This document shows, piece after piece, positions 48,577 through 61,687 of a stretch of 64,000 nucleotides of DNA. The translations under genes and the position numbers were made by a program. The notes under the pieces are model-generated. The model was not told the DNA's origin, did not search any database, and saw nothing but the letters and a program-made list of their open reading frames with translations. Location: NCBI GenBank assembly GCA_021613535.1, contig CP075495.1, positions 4,340,001 to 4,404,000 on the forward strand, read 5' to 3'. Position 1 is the stretch's first letter. The number at the start of each line of letters is the position of its first letter. The DNA is from Adineta vaga. Lineage: Eukaryota > Rotifera.

Positions 48577-51500
48577 ATGAATGATATTCACTGGCACGAT
48601 AAACGAAGCATGTCCTCAAAACAACTTTCATCACCTCCACCAACCCAACCTAGACGGACTTATGAAAATACATTACGAGCAAATCATTATCAACAAATGA
48701 ATATACGATTAAATACTCATTCTGCAACGGATCGAACAGTAACATCATCCTATCGTCAATATCCGACAGTAACGAGTCGTTCACATTATAGTCATGCAGA
48801 TTTACCATTTACTTCGAGTCTTTATGGAGTGAATCGACAATCATCACCTACTGTCATAGCTTCCGCTTCTCTGCTACCCACAACATCAAATAGACCATTA
48901 GATGTAAGAAATCAGTCTTATCGTACTCAACCACGAAATTTATCTCGTAGTGCTAGTGATGATTATTCTCTAACCAGATATCAAGAATTAAATAATTTTG
49001 ATGGTGAAAATTATGGTCGAAATGAACGAAATTTCAATCATGATGATGATGAACAGTCTTCTGAAATCTTCAATTACACCTTCCATGATGCAGGTGTAAG
49101 TTATCGTTTCTTTAAAGAAAAACAGAAGCTATTGAAATCAGTTGTCATTTAATGCCCATTTCTCTCTTGGCAGTATAATCATTTACTCGAATGAATAATA
49201 GTATTAATAAGTCAGATAGATTTTCTTTCATCATCGATATATATATAGTGATCCACTTGAGATTGTACGCAATTTGAGCTTTTTATATGAAACATATTAT
49301 TCTTCTTTTCTTTTTTCTCTTTTTAATTCTATTCGAAGAGTTTCACATAGATTACTTCCACAAAAAAACATTTTCAAGTGGATCTAAAGTAATAGCGAAC
49401 ATATTTTTTATATCCTTAGTACCAGATGGACGGATCCATAAAAGAAATCATATTTATTTATGAGTAGATATTTTTTCTCGTTTTAGCCACTCTTCTTTGA
49501 TGCTTAACAAATCTTTTTCTTTTTTTTCTTCTCTACTTCATGTTGAGATTAATCGCTATTCGTTTGTAGAGTATATAACAAAATAAAGCGATGCATATAT
49601 TGACATTAAAAAATCATCATTTTTGTTTTCGTTATTGCCTATATTCTTTCTATTTCATTTTTGTTCGTGCTTGTTTTAGGATTTGTCAAAAAAATAAGGT
49701 TTTTTTTTACTTCGTTCTTCATTTCCTCTATTATATCTCTGAATCAAGTCGATAAGCTTTAGTTCATTCATTGTAATGAAATTAGTCTGTGGTTATTGTT
49801 GTTTTGTTATATTCTCGTGTTCTCGTTTTCGGATAGAAAAGATAAAATACGATCATGAACATCGTTCGTCAATGAGACAGACAGAAAGGAAAGAGTGTAA
49901 AAAGTAAACGAGTCAATTGATGAGTTAGCAATCGATGAAAGAAGGTCAAAATGTTATTTTATTTTTGTATTGATGTATGAAGATACAAATAGAAGAGCGA
50001 ACAATATGCGAGTCGATTTAATGACCTTCGTCTATGATTACGCATACTCACGTCCATTCGTTTTTATGCGCTCGGTCAGACACCAAGCGAAGAAGAGGAA
50101 AAAACGGAAAGAAAACTTTTTTTTACTATAGACCGAAACAAAGGAAAAGAAGAAGAAGAAGAGAATATATGCAAAGAAATAAAATGAAAATTATCATTTG
50201 TATTGAGACAAAACGAGAACAGAAAAGAAGAAGAAGAACTAGTGATCGTAGTTTCTTTTTCATTCTACTTTACATCGAAGAAGCACATAAAGAAATGGGT
50301 TTAACAAATTCTCGACGATGGTGGCGAGCAGAAGAGAAGTCTATAGTACATCCATCATCCTCCGAAATGATTGATAAGGATAAAAAGAAGAACTTGAATG
50401 ATAAAAAGACGGAGGAGGATGAGGAGGAGGAAGACAAATGGAAGAAAAATAATGAGGTATGTTTCTAATTGATTTATGAATATACAACAATAGTTGAGAG
50501 AGAACTATTGACATTTGTTGGTCGTTTTTTTTACATATCACATATATGCATATATATATGATTGAATTTACAAGTACTACTCTTAACCTTGATAGACATG
50601 GTTCACTTCAGTTGTTCATTTATTCTTTTACTCCTCATTTCCTTTCTCTACTTCTTACGAGTACTTATTCTATCGTATTAATTGATAAGAATATTGAATA
50701 AAGAGGTAAAAAAGAAAGAAAAGGACCTGAACTGATTGATGATGATTATATAAATATATTTGAATTTTCTTTCCTTTTGCCTACTTTTTTTATATTTATT
50801 TTAAAGGATGTCGAATCACCAGTGGCCTCACCGATGGCATCATATCGTAATGTCGGAGTTTTAAATTCTCCTAATGTAAATAATAATAATAACAGTACTC
50901 GTCTTCTTTCATCAGCATTAAATTGTGAACCATATGATTATTCGTTGAAAAGATATGGTCAAGCAAACAACTATAAAACATTGACAATGCCGAAAAGTCA
51001 TTATCAAAATGTTTCTTCAACATCCGCGTCTGCAAAAGAACGTTTTTCTAAAGATAATGGAACACACCATTTATCGCCTTCGTCATCATTTGATGCAGAA
51101 AACAGTTCGAATTTAAATGACTCAACAAAGCGTATGAATAATCCTAATGGAAAATTTTCTATACAAAAAATTATTCGACATGGTTTTTCATCATGGCGTA
51201 CTCGAAAGAAACCATCCAGTTCATCTTCACCACCGCCACAACCACCACATCCAGCACCACCGCCACCACCACCATCATCATCATCGTCACATGCAATCTA
51301 TGCAAATACTTCCATTTTAGCAGCATCGCCACCATCGTTACCAAAGGAACGATCTACATCAAATAATGATGAATTTTCCCAAATTCCTCCACCTACCGCT
51401 GCACGCTCGATATCCGTTGATTCCATAACTAATAGAACACCATCACAAAAGCCAGTGAATGGAGAAGTAGTAATTCATTCAACTGCAAGAGCAAATAGTA

Positions 51501-53442
51501 CTGATGGTGTAACAAATGACTTTGATCGACCACCAACTGTTGCTCGAGTCTTTGTTCCTCCGTCATGGCCTAAGACATCAACAGCTACAGCAACGACAAA
51601 TACAACAACAGTTACTTCTGCTACAACTGAACCTAAATTTAGAGCAACACCAGTACCTGTTGCTCGTGTATTACCTGTACAATTAGCTGAAACAAACAGA
51701 ATAGTTATATCACGTTCTCCACCATCTTCGTCATCATTATCATCAACAACTACGACAACAGCAACAACTTCTTCAACAACAATGACAACAACAGCAGCAG
51801 CAGCAGCAGCAACACTGCCACCTCCACCACCCAGCATACCACCAACGCAGTAAGAACAACTGAAACCAATAGTATTGCAAGTTTGTCAACAAATCCAAAT
51901 TCGAATTCACACAAAATCCCACCTCCTGGTAAACACTTTATTTTGCATTTTTTCTTCGAAATCTTTTTTTTTCTTTTCTATCTTCTAGTTGCTCCTAAAC
52001 CTGATGTGAATCGTTTAACACCTATTCGTACAAATTATTTAAATAATAACAATCATTCTTCCACAAATCCAACTTCGATACCACCACATCCACTGCCTCC
52101 ACCACCACCATCATTACCACCTCCTCTTTCAACACCAGCTAGTATCACATTAAATACAACTCCATTTTCATCTATATCTACTCCACCTACTACTAATGAA
52201 CAACGTCGTTCAGTTATACCTGAAAAATTTATGGCAAATCAATTTAAACCTATTAATGATACTAATTCTGCTGCCTATGCAACAGTTACTCCTACTCCAG
52301 CAACCCGCCCTGTGACTGGTAGTAATATATCAGCATTACAGGAAAAACTTCAAATACGATCATCACCTGTAACTACAACGTATTCATCGCCATTATCCGT
52401 TAATATAACTGCTACAAATACTAGTAATATACCTACACCTGTAATGAATACAGCATCTCCTTCAACACATTCTTCATCTGCGACAACTACAATTCAAACA
52501 AGTAAACAGATAATTGTTCAAGATATTGATACAACTAGATACGAAGAAATTCCTGCTAAAGAACCTGATCTAACTCGTCAACCAGAAAAAAGTGCATTAA
52601 AAAAGCCGAATGGTGTTAAACGTCGTGTCATTCCAGTTCTTCGAGAGAATCAACGTCCATCACCTCGTCCTAGTCCAAAAACCAAACCCGTTGTTCTTCT
52701 TACTTCTCCGCCATTATCATCAACAAAGAATAATAATGAACCGAATTCCGAAGATGAGCGTAATGAAAATAATGATACTGCATCCGAGGATGATGATGAT
52801 GCTGATGATAATGATGGTAATAATGAAACAAAAAAACGTTTCGCTAATGTTACACGTAATGATTCGTTAGCACGTTTTCTCAAAGATCGTCCATTACCTA
52901 ATGAATTATATGAAAAACATATTCTTGTTAAACCAGTTGATGAACGTAAAAATGAACGTGAAACAATTGAAACAAAATTGGAACGAAAATTATCTTTACG
53001 TCCAAGTCTAGAAGAATTAGAACAAAGAAATATTATACGTGCAAAAACACAAGCAGAATTAATAGCAGAGAAAGAAGAAAAGAAACGTTATCTTATAAGA
53101 AAACTTAGTTTCCGACCAAGTATTCAAGGTAAAAAGAAAGAAAGAAATAATTCAAAATTTTTTACTTACAATCCTAAAAATCTATTTCATAAATAAAACA
53201 TGTATATTATTGCTAATATTTCGATATTTATTTTAGAACTTCGTGAACGTAAAATCATTCGTTTCTGTGATTATATTGAAGTCTCTGAATGTGATGATGT
53301 TGATCGTCGTGCTGACAAACCATGGACACGTCTAACACCACGTGATAAACAAATGATTCGAAAAGAACTCAATGATTACAAGAGTTCTGAAATGGAAATA
53401 CATCCCGAAAGTGCAAAATATACACGATTTCATCCTCCTTAG
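48577..53442 (+). CDS. PHACTR: Phosphatase and actin regulator (PHACTR)
   Basis: Seen: first exon 48577-49095, then 50807-51703, 51835-51928, 51989-53128, 53237-53442, in phase to 951 residues. The C-terminus has three RPEL-type repeats ([58 protein letters not shown]) and then the PP1-binding end with [28 protein letters not shown] and a final RFHPP. An N-terminal basic segment ([20 protein letters not shown]) matches the PHACTR N-terminal region. Known: RPEL motifs bind G-actin and the C-terminal tail recruits protein phosphatase 1, linking actin state to dephosphorylation. The centre is Ser/Pro/Thr low complexity. The 51704-51834 intron is inferred from phase: without it the frame ends at a TAA just past 51849. 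An alternative first exon lies at 50295. Confidence 0.88.
49096..50294. other. Intron 1 of long PHACTR form / promoter of short form
   Basis: No gene seen. AT-rich, then A/G-rich from about 50080 with spurious Lys/Arg frames just before the alternative exon. Confidence 0.5.
50295..50456 (+). CDS. PHACTR: Alternative first exon of PHACTR
   Basis: Starts [11 protein letters not shown], which fits an N-myristoylation signal (Gly2, Ser6) followed by basic and aromatic residues. Continues with a Lys/Asp/Glu-rich stretch and ends in AATGAG before donor GTATGT. It is 54 codons and in phase 0, so it can replace the 48577-49095 exon by splicing to 50807. It lies inside the first intron of the long form. 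Confidence 0.6.
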
Positions 53443-54066
53443 TATTTTGTATATAATCTCTTTCTGTTGCTTTTCATTTCTTTCATTCGCTTTTCGCATC
53501 TCAGTAAAGCAACAGACAATTTTCTTCATTCTTTCTTCTGTGATTTCTTTTCATGTCTATTGGCCTACGAAATACTTCTATGTATACATACATATATATT
53601 TTTGTTCCAAATCTGTTTTTCTTTTTTCTTTTGAAAAATTTTCAACTAAGTAGTGTGTATCGATCAAAGATTATCAATGTATACTTTTCTTTCTATCGTA
53701 CATTCAGACCGGTTCTTCGTTCTTCATATTTTCTATTTCTTAATGTTGTCATTATTGATGATGACCATTAGATTTCTTTCCTTTCTTTTCTTTTTCTCTT
53801 TTTTTTTGTATTGCATACACACTAAAAAACACGCATGTCAATATTAACAAATTGACTTGCATATTTTCTTGTAACAATCTGGCCTGACATTCTTCTTCTT
53901 TTTTTATGTCTATATATGTAAAAGAATAATAATTAAGTTAAGAAGTCGAAAGACACAAAAAACGATTTGAACGAATTTGAATAATAATGAATCTATATCT
54001 TTTTATTTATTATACATATTTTTCCAGATTTTACCAAAAAATATAGACGAGGAAAAGTGAATAACG
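53443..54066. other. Intergenic, PHACTR 3'UTR and glomulin leader
   Basis: T-rich, no gene. Ends with TTTTTCCAG (acceptor 54026-54027) 39 nt before the glomulin ATG. Confidence 0.6.
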
Positions 54067-55802
54067 ATGAGTGATTCAGATTCGACAGCATTCTATCCGA
54101 ATACATTGATTGTAAAAGATATTTCGACATTTATTGATAATGAACAATTTGATCAAGCGTTTAATTATCTTATTTCATTAAATGATCAACAAATCTATGA
54201 AAATACATGGGATCTATGCACTTATTTCTTCTATTTATTGGAAAAATCATCAGATAAATTGTGCAATGAATATGAAATCTATGCACAAGATGCATTGACT
54301 TATGTAGCTGAACATGGCAATCCACGTGAAATGTTAATTATCATGTTAGAACAATCGGATAAATTCATATCTGATCAAATTTTTCTATTTCATATGAAAT
54401 TATTTCCTTTAATTCTTAAACGTTTACCAATTAAACCAAGTTTATTGAATTCACTTCGTGATATTCTTTCATTATTACAATGTCATTTAACTACACTAGA
54501 ATTACCTGCAATCAATAATGATTTTGCAGGTATGAAAAATTTCGTTGATTAGAAACCAAATAGATTGCATATATATTCTTTCTAGGAAAAGATCTTCTTA
54601 TATTTAATCATGATCATCGAATCAATAATCTACTAAAACTTACACAATCATGTGTAGAATTTTTCTGTGAACTTCGTGATTATTTTTCAACAACGGACAT
54701 TATTGATATTCGTCCAATGTTAACGAAATCATTAATATCAATTCTAGAAAATCCACTGATTTCATTAAGTTATGAACCTATTGATTCTCAAGAAAGTGCT
54801 TCCTTTACTTCTATTCGTTGTCTATTAGATTGTTTATTTACTCTCACTCCAAATCCAATTCAAATCATTGATAATAATGAACAACAATCGAATTTAATCT
54901 ATCTATTATTAACAAAAAAGGATTATTTTAATTCTTTACCTTGTGTTTATTCATCATGTTATTATTTATTTCTTAGTATTCCATTCATTCAACAACTAAC
55001 TCAAGATCGTGAACGTGTAATGTACACAGAAAAAGCTTGTGTACTTGTTTCGAATGTTTGTTCACGATTAATACCAATGAAAGAATTCGATCAATCGATA
55101 TTAGAGAATGATCAACTTCATCAACTTATTGATATATTAAAAACTCTGATGGTTCAATCACCTGCTCGACAATATGCACCATTAACAATCGGAGCTTATC
55201 GATCATTATTTCAAGCATTCAATCCACTTGGTCGTTATCATTTTCTTCGTCAACAACTAGCAAAAACACACTGTACAGAAGATTCTTATCGAACATTTCT
55301 TTGTAAATTGATTAAAGATGAATTTCTATCGGATTATCGATCATCAAGTCAAATCTATAAAGGTACATTATTATTTCAATTATTAGATTATTTATGTCGT
55401 TTACCCAATGGTGTTGAATCGAATTTACTTGAAATTTATGATTGTCTTTGTTCAACATTAAATTTCGTTCGTTTTATTGGTTTAATGGATAAACGACATG
55501 TTAATCGAACTTTATTTTGGACTGAACGTTTAAAACAATTCAATGAAACATTTATGAAACCATTGAGAAAATCAATTGAATTAGCTCGAGCACATTATAA
55601 ATTAGAAATACGAAATAAAGAAGAGGATAAAAGTCAACAATCACAACAATCGGTGGATTCAGAAATCTTAGTAGATAATAAACCATTATCAATGCCGAGT
55701 AAAGAAGAACAAATGGAAACATTACATACAGCCGTGACAAAATTCGATATTCTCGACTGTATACTTAGTAGTTTAAGTGATACATATGCTGGTGAACTGT
55801 AG
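54067..55802 (+). CDS. GLMN: Glomulin (FAP68-like)
   Basis: Seen: exons 54067-54529 and 54586-55802, 559 residues (human 594). The whole protein is helical repeats of the HEAT-like kind. Landmarks: EHGNPREMLIIMLEQ near residue 80, LDYLCRLPNGVESNLLE and IYDCLCSTLNFVRF near 440-465, KPLRKSIELARAHYKLEI near 495, and the closing LHTAVTKFDILDCILSSL. Known: glomulin binds the RING protein RBX1 and blocks E2 recruitment, so tuning cullin-RING ubiquitin ligases; loss in humans causes glomuvenous malformations. It acts in the cytosol. The RBX1-binding C-terminal region is present. Second-exon length and the single intron are compact relative to the vertebrate gene. Confidence 0.88.
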
Positions 55803-56420
55803 TCAGTTTAATAGAGAACAAAAAACAAAAACGGTGTTTGGTTTTTTTGTTGCCATGTTTTAACAAACGTCTGATTTTAAATAAAAGATACTAAACTGTT
55901 TTGATAGTAAAATGTGAATTAGTTGTAAAATATATTCACAATTCGAAACAGATGAGAAGAAGACAATTGTTAAGCAATTGATAAAGACGAATAAGTTCAA
56001 AAGAAGAAAATAAAGTTCACTATTCAGACGTTCTTTACTTGACACGGAAGTTTATTTAGTCTATGAAATATATGAAAAGTATTAATTATCAAATTTACGA
56101 ACGGAAATATCTATGTAAATCTCTGTTTTGGCTTTTAGATTATAGGTGTCGCTAATATTCAATGAGTAATCGCTTATTTATTTACCAATGGTTTTACTGT
56201 AACCATTAAAAAATTTTCGAAATCTTTTCCCATCAAATATTGGTTGTTTGATATTCCAATGTTGTCCTCCTTCATTCCATTCCATTTAAATTGTTTATTT
56301 TTTATTTCCTCATTCTAAAATTTGAGATTTTCATTAATTCAACGAAAAGAAATCGATAATTTCGAATATTTTCATTCTTTGTTTTTTTTTACTTATGTCT
56401 TCTATTTTAGATAGGCAATC
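55803..56420. other. Intergenic, no gene seen
   Basis: AT-rich spacer between glomulin and NAA15. An acceptor at 56409-56410 lies 10 nt before the NAA15 ATG. Confidence 0.6.
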
Positions 56421-59400
56421 ATGCCACCACCAGTTCAATCCACTCAACCACCTGGTCAGCAATTGCCAACCCGTGAAAACGGTCAATTTAAAAAACTCTT
56501 GGTAAGTGTCAATATTTGTCCTCTAATAAGTAAATCAATTTTTTATATTAACATAGCGTTTTTATGAACAAAAACAATATAAAAAAGGTTTGACAACTTC
56601 TAGGGAAATATTAAAAAAATTTCCTAATCATGGCGGTAAGTGTTAAACAAATTTCAAAATCATCGATATATTTAGTTTTTTTTTTCTTCTTCTTAGAAAC
56701 ATTGGCGATGAAAGGCTTAATATTGAATTCAATGGGTAAAAAAGAAGAAGCATTAGAAAATATTCGTAGTGGAATTAAAAATAATATTACTAGTCATGTT
56801 GTTTGGCATGTTTACGGTTTATACCAACGAGCTGATCGTAAATATGATGAAGCAATAAAAGCTTATAAAAGAGCATTGCAATGTGAAAAAGTAGAGTATA
56901 ATTTTTGTTCATTGCAGGAGAAAAAAAAAGAAAGATTATTTCTTTGATTTAGGATAGCTTAACAATACTTCGTGATTTATCATTATTACAAATACAAATG
57001 CGTGATCTTGAGGGTTATAAAGTATGAAGAAAAAAATCTATGATTAGTTTTGTTTTATCTTTCAGTAATTGTAGGAAACACGTCATCAATTATTCAATTT
57101 AAAACCTGGTCAACGGCAATCATGGTTGGGTTTTGCTATGTCTTATCATTTATTAGGTGATTATGATATGGCACAAAGTGTTTTGGAAGAATTTCGTAAG
57201 ACTCAACAAGATCGTCCAACACCATCATCTGACAAAGCATATGACAATGAACATTCGGAATTTTTATTATATCAAAATCTTGTTCTTCGAGAAAGTGGAC
57301 AATATGAAGAAGCTTTACATCATATACAAATTCATGAAAAAGATATCTATAATAAATTAACTTTAGCAGAGATCAAATATGATTTATATATGCGATTGAA
57401 TTCTAATGATCGAGCGGAAACAATTTTACGTGATTTAATCGAACGTAATAATGAAAATAAGAAATATTATTATATGTTAGAAAAATGTTTGCATCTAACA
57501 AGTGTTGATGATAAAACAAAATTATATGAAAATCTTATGGAAAAATATCCCAAAGCAGATGCACCGAAACAAATCACGTTACAATTTCTAAGTGGTATGT
57601 AGTAGATGATGATTAGATAGTAGATAATAGGAAAATTGATTGATGAAAACTATTTATTTCATAGGTGATTCGTTTGTAAAATCGGTTGGAATATATTTAC
57701 AACGAGGATTTCAGAAAGGTGTTCCATCATTGTTTCAATCCGTTAAATTTTTATATGCAACTTCAGAAAAAGTGAGTGTAATTCGTTTTTGTTTGTATAT
57801 TTCTCATGAATATCTTTTTTCTTCATATAGATTCAAATAATAGATTCACTACTACGCACTTATTTAAATAATCTAACCAAATACGGAACATTCGAAACAC
57901 CCACAAGTAGGATTTCTTTATTAAGTACGAATCACAAATGATTATTTCTTCTTCATATGTAGATACAGAAAATCTAACAGAAGAAAGTGAACCAGCAACA
58001 AGTCTTCTTTGGCTTCAATATTATCTTGCGCAACATTATGATTATTTAGGTGATATTAACAAAGCGTTTGAATATATTAATCAAGCTATATGTGATACAC
58101 CAACGTTGGTCGAACTTTATATGTTCAAAGCAAAAATTTATAAGGTTAATTTTCTCGATAAACAAACTGTTTATCAAATTTTTAATTATTTAGCATGCCG
58201 GTGATTTTCAAACAGCTGCTTCTTGGATGGATGAAGCTCAATCACTTGATACAGCTGATCGATTTGTGAATTGTAAATGTACGAAGTATTTCTTACGTGC
58301 TAGTCAAATAAATACTGCACTTGAAACTGCTGGAAAATTTACACGAGTATGTATAAAAATCAAATAAATTTCGATCGTTTGATAAGATTATTTTGTTTGA
58401 AAACAATAAAAGGAAAATTCATCACCAGCTGAATATCTTCGTGAAATGCAATGTATGTGGTTTGAATTAGAAATTGCACGAGCTTATAGTCGATTGAAAA
58501 AGTTTGGTGAAGCATTAAAGAAATGTCATGAAATCGATCGAGTAGGTTGCTTTATTTTTAAATTTAAATCTAGAAAAAATTCTACTTTTGGTATATAGCA
58601 TTTTCAAGAATTTATTGATGATCAATTTGATTTCCATTCCTATTGTCTTCGAAAAATGGTCCTTTGTGCTTATGTTGACATGCTCAATTTAGAAGATCAT
58701 ATAAAAGGTCATCGATTTTTTCGTCAAGCTGCCGAACTTGCCGTTGAAGTAAATCGATTTGATCATTTATGTTAGAAATTCATTCATTTATATCTCTTCA
58801 GATCTACATTCGTCTGTATGATCATCCACCTTCGGAAGAAGATAATGATCAAAATGAGAATCTTTGTATGAAATATCATAATTGACTAATTTGATAGAAT
58901 GATAGTTTGTTTGTTTTTTAGCGAATATGTCTGCAAGTGAAGCAAAGAAATTGAAGAATAAATTACGTAAACAAAAGATGCGTGAAGAACAAGAAAAACA
59001 AAAACAAATTGAAGCTGAACGACGTAAAAAAGAATCTCAACGTCAACGAAATAAAGAAGATGGAGAAGAAGAAAAAGTCAAAGAAGATGAACTTATACCT
59101 GAAAAACTTGAACATGTATAGAAATGAATACATTATGTTGCATATCATTCATTCGAATATTTTCATTTCAGTGCGAAAAACCATTGGAAGAAGCGATGCG
59201 ATTTCTACAACCATTAGAAGATTTTTCAGGAAATTCTCTTCAAACACATTATCTAGGTTTTGAAGTTTATTATCGACGAAGTATGTTCATCGAGAATACT
59301 CAATAAAATCATTGTTAATTGTATTTCTTTAGAGAAATATCTCCTAATGTTACGTTGTTTAAAACGAATGAAAAAGATCGATACAAACAATGCAAAATTT

Positions 59401-60051
59401 CATTCATGCCTTATGAAATTTCTTAAACTAAGTGAGAATTACGAATGATTAAAGAAAAAATTGAAGTTTTTCTTTCTCTTTTAGTGGAAAGTGAACCCGT
59501 CAGTGATGAACGAATAAAAACATTAGTCGATGATGAATTGAAAATTTTTGGTGTTAAACAAGGAGATTCAGTAAAAAAAGTCGAAGAATTAAATGCGGAA
59601 TTTATCAAAAATAATTCCAATTCATTACCACATCGTGCTGAAGGTATATTTGAATTTTTCTCCTCAAATATTTTAATCTGTATATATTTAGCTGCAAAAA
59701 TCATGCTTTTAATCAATCCAACAAATAATCAAAAAGCAATTGAATATTTAACTGCATTAGATTCAAATTTTGCTGAACAAAATTTAAAAGTTTGTATTAT
59801 ATTTTCATCTTTGTTGTTTCCTTCTTCAACTTTCCTTCCTTCAGACATGTTCAACAATCTATAAAAATATGCAAGCAGGTAATTACGGTTCAATTGAATC
59901 TTCAATACTTGAAAATTATCGTCTTCAATGTAACCGTCTTTGGCCACAAGCAAATCTATTTCAGTTGAATCCTTCATCAACTTTCGATCAAAATTCACAA
60001 CCATCTTGTGATAGTCAAACAAATATTGGTGACGCTACATCGCCCAAATAA
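56421..60051 (+). CDS. NAA15: NatA auxiliary subunit NAA15
   Basis: Seen: 18 exons in phase, 889 residues (human NAA15 866): 56421-56501, 56557-56635, 56697-56890, 56953-57021, 57075-57594, 57665-57771, 57831-57906, 57963-58144, 58194-58346, 58413-58541, 58599-58748, 58802-58865, 58922-59115, 59172-59280, 59333-59431, 59485-59643, 59692-59789, 59845-60051. TPR-like repeats run through most of it ([65 protein letters not shown]). A Lys/Arg/Glu-rich segment at about 600-660 ([21 protein letters not shown]) matches the family's basic region. Known: NAA15 scaffolds the catalytic NAA10 and anchors NatA at the ribosome exit, acetylating N-termini co-translationally. It could equally serve as NAA16, its vertebrate paralogue. 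Confidence 0.95.
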
Positions 60052-60379
60052 TCACCGTCCGTTGATTCTTCCCCTTTCTCTCTCTCTCTAATCAGAGAAA
60101 TACTCAATATCGTTTCTTCGTTTCATGTATTACTGTACCCGTTTAGTCTCTTTCGTAAACAAGAAAAAAAAAGAATACCTCATCCTCGTTAAACATCTGT
60201 TGTTGTGATTGTCAAGAAAAAAAACATTTGTGTTTTTCTTTGTCAATGCCATATATCCATGTTGTAAGGTTTTATATTGGTTTTCATTTGTTCAAAATAA
60301 ACACTGCAAAAAAACAGAGAGCATATTAACAGTCATGAAAAGATTTTGGTTATGTTTTGTTCATTCATTTCATAGATTT
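60052..60379. other. Intergenic, no gene seen
   Basis: Contains a CT run near 60075-60092 and an acceptor at 60374-60375, four nt before the ARL16 ATG. Confidence 0.6.
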
Positions 60380-60919
60380 ATGTCTGAGATTTTAACCAAG
60401 AAAATTTTGGTACTTGGAAGTCGATGGAGTGGTAAAAGTCTATTAATCAAACGTTTAGATGATCTATGTTCATCATCATCATCAACAACAAAGAATTCCA
60501 ATGAAGAATGTACATATACAACAACAGCAACTATTGGTAAAATATATACTCCGATTAAATATAAACGTAATCATACATTTGAATTACATGAACTTGGTGG
60601 AGCATTAGGTTGTTTATGGAAATCAATCTATTCAAATACAGATTTTAATAAGATTATTTATGTTATTGATTCAACTCAACCATGGTCCATTGCATATTCA
60701 TTAGAACAATTAAAAGAAATTATTGAACAAATAACAATTAAATCAAAAAATATTCTTTTAATTTTTAATAAAAGTAATGAAATTAATTCATTAACTAAAA
60801 CAGCATTAATGGAATTACTAGATGTAAATACAATTTGGAAAGATGATATTGAGATTATCGAAACAAATGCACGTCTTGGAACGAATTTGTCATCTGTACT
60901 CGATTGGTTAATCAAATAA
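60380..60919 (+). CDS. ARL16: ARF-like GTPase ARL16-like
   Basis: Seen: one exon, 179 residues from ATG 60380; the frame is open further upstream, but an acceptor directly precedes this ATG. P-loop GSRWSGKS at 13-20, a switch region with TATIGKIYT, an altered G3 motif HELGGALGCLWKS where Glu replaces the usual Asp, G4 NKSN in place of NKxD, and the final LGTNLSSVLDWL. Known: ELGG in place of DxGG, followed by an IW-type residue pair, is characteristic of ARL16, a divergent ARF-family GTPase linked to Golgi export to cilia. The missing Gln and altered G4 suggest weak or no normal GTP hydrolysis. Only 99 bp separates its stop from EXOSC5. Confidence 0.82.
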   Translation: MSEILTKKILVLGSRWSGKSLLIKRLDDLCSSSSSTTKNSNEECTYTTTATIGKIYTPIKYKRNHTFELHELGGALGCLWKSIYSNTDFNKIIYVIDSTQPWSIAYSLEQLKEIIEQITIKSKNILLIFNKSNEINSLTKTALMELLDVNTIWKDDIEIIETNARLGTNLSSVLDWLIK

Positions 60920-61018
60920 AGTTTTCCTCTGTTCTATTTTTCTTAATAATCTCATGTATAGAAGGAAATTTTGCGAATACAATCATTGTTTTTGTAGATA
61001 AAAGAAACATTATCACCA

Positions 61019-61687
61019 ATGGATGAAACTGATCAATCGATATTCTCTTCACTTCATTGTATTCTATCACCTATTTCAAAAGCAACAGGTTCAGCAACAT
61101 TTACTTTAAATGATTCATTATGTACATGTTTACTCAATGGTCCAAGTGAACTTCGACAACAACAAGATTCTATGAATCGTCTTCAAGTCGATATTACATT
61201 TCAAGCTCGTCCAGGTACAAGTAATACGAATTCAACAGCAACTAAAGATAAACTTATTGAACAATGGCTTGAAACTTTAGTACATTCAAGTGTTTTAACT
61301 GAACATTATCCACGTTCACAAATTAATATTGTCATGTATGAAGAACAAAATCTTTCAGGTGAAGCAACTATTCTTGCATGTTTATGTAATACACTTTGTT
61401 TAACAATGCTTGATGCAAATTTACCAATGAAACATGCCTTTGCTGCTGTACCTATTGTTCAACATCCAACGAAAGGTCTTCTCTCATTACCAAAAACAAA
61501 AGATGAATTAGCTTCTTCAGCCTATTTTGTTTTCGTTTTTGAGATAACTTCACATGAAATATTAGCTATGCATGCTAGTGGACCATTTGATATGAAAATC
61601 ATGGAACAAGCAATTTCTATTGCCAAACCAATAGCTGGACAAATCTTTCAATTTTATAGACAAGAACTTGAAAAAAGATTATCTTAA
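61019..61687 (+). CDS. EXOSC5: Exosome component RRP46 / EXOSC5
   Basis: Seen: one exon, 222 residues. An RNase PH fold: GSATFTLNDSLCTCLLNGPSEL at the start, VDITFQARPG, HYPRSQINIVMYEEQ, then LACLCNTLCLTMLDANLPMKHAF and the terminal helix with IFQFYRQELEKR. Known: EXOSC5 is one of six RNase PH-like ring subunits of the eukaryotic RNA exosome, catalytically inert, acting in nucleus and cytoplasm. Length matches the human protein (235). An acceptor at 60996-60997 lies 21 nt before the ATG. It is followed 341 bp later by NRDE2, another nuclear exosome factor. Confidence 0.9.
   Translation: MDETDQSIFSSLHCILSPISKATGSATFTLNDSLCTCLLNGPSELRQQQDSMNRLQVDITFQARPGTSNTNSTATKDKLIEQWLETLVHSSVLTEHYPRSQINIVMYEEQNLSGEATILACLCNTLCLTMLDANLPMKHAFAAVPIVQHPTKGLLSLPKTKDELASSAYFVFVFEITSHEILAMHASGPFDMKIMEQAISIAKPIAGQIFQFYRQELEKRLS

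Noticed and set aside
50034-50290. Lys/Arg-rich frame upstream of the alternative PHACTR exon
   Set aside because: Composition follows an A/G-rich stretch; the protein-like part begins only at the ATG at 50295.
51850-51872. A 23-nt intron in PHACTR
   Set aside because: Below workable intron size; the 51704-51834 intron explains the frame change and closes phase through the rest of the gene.
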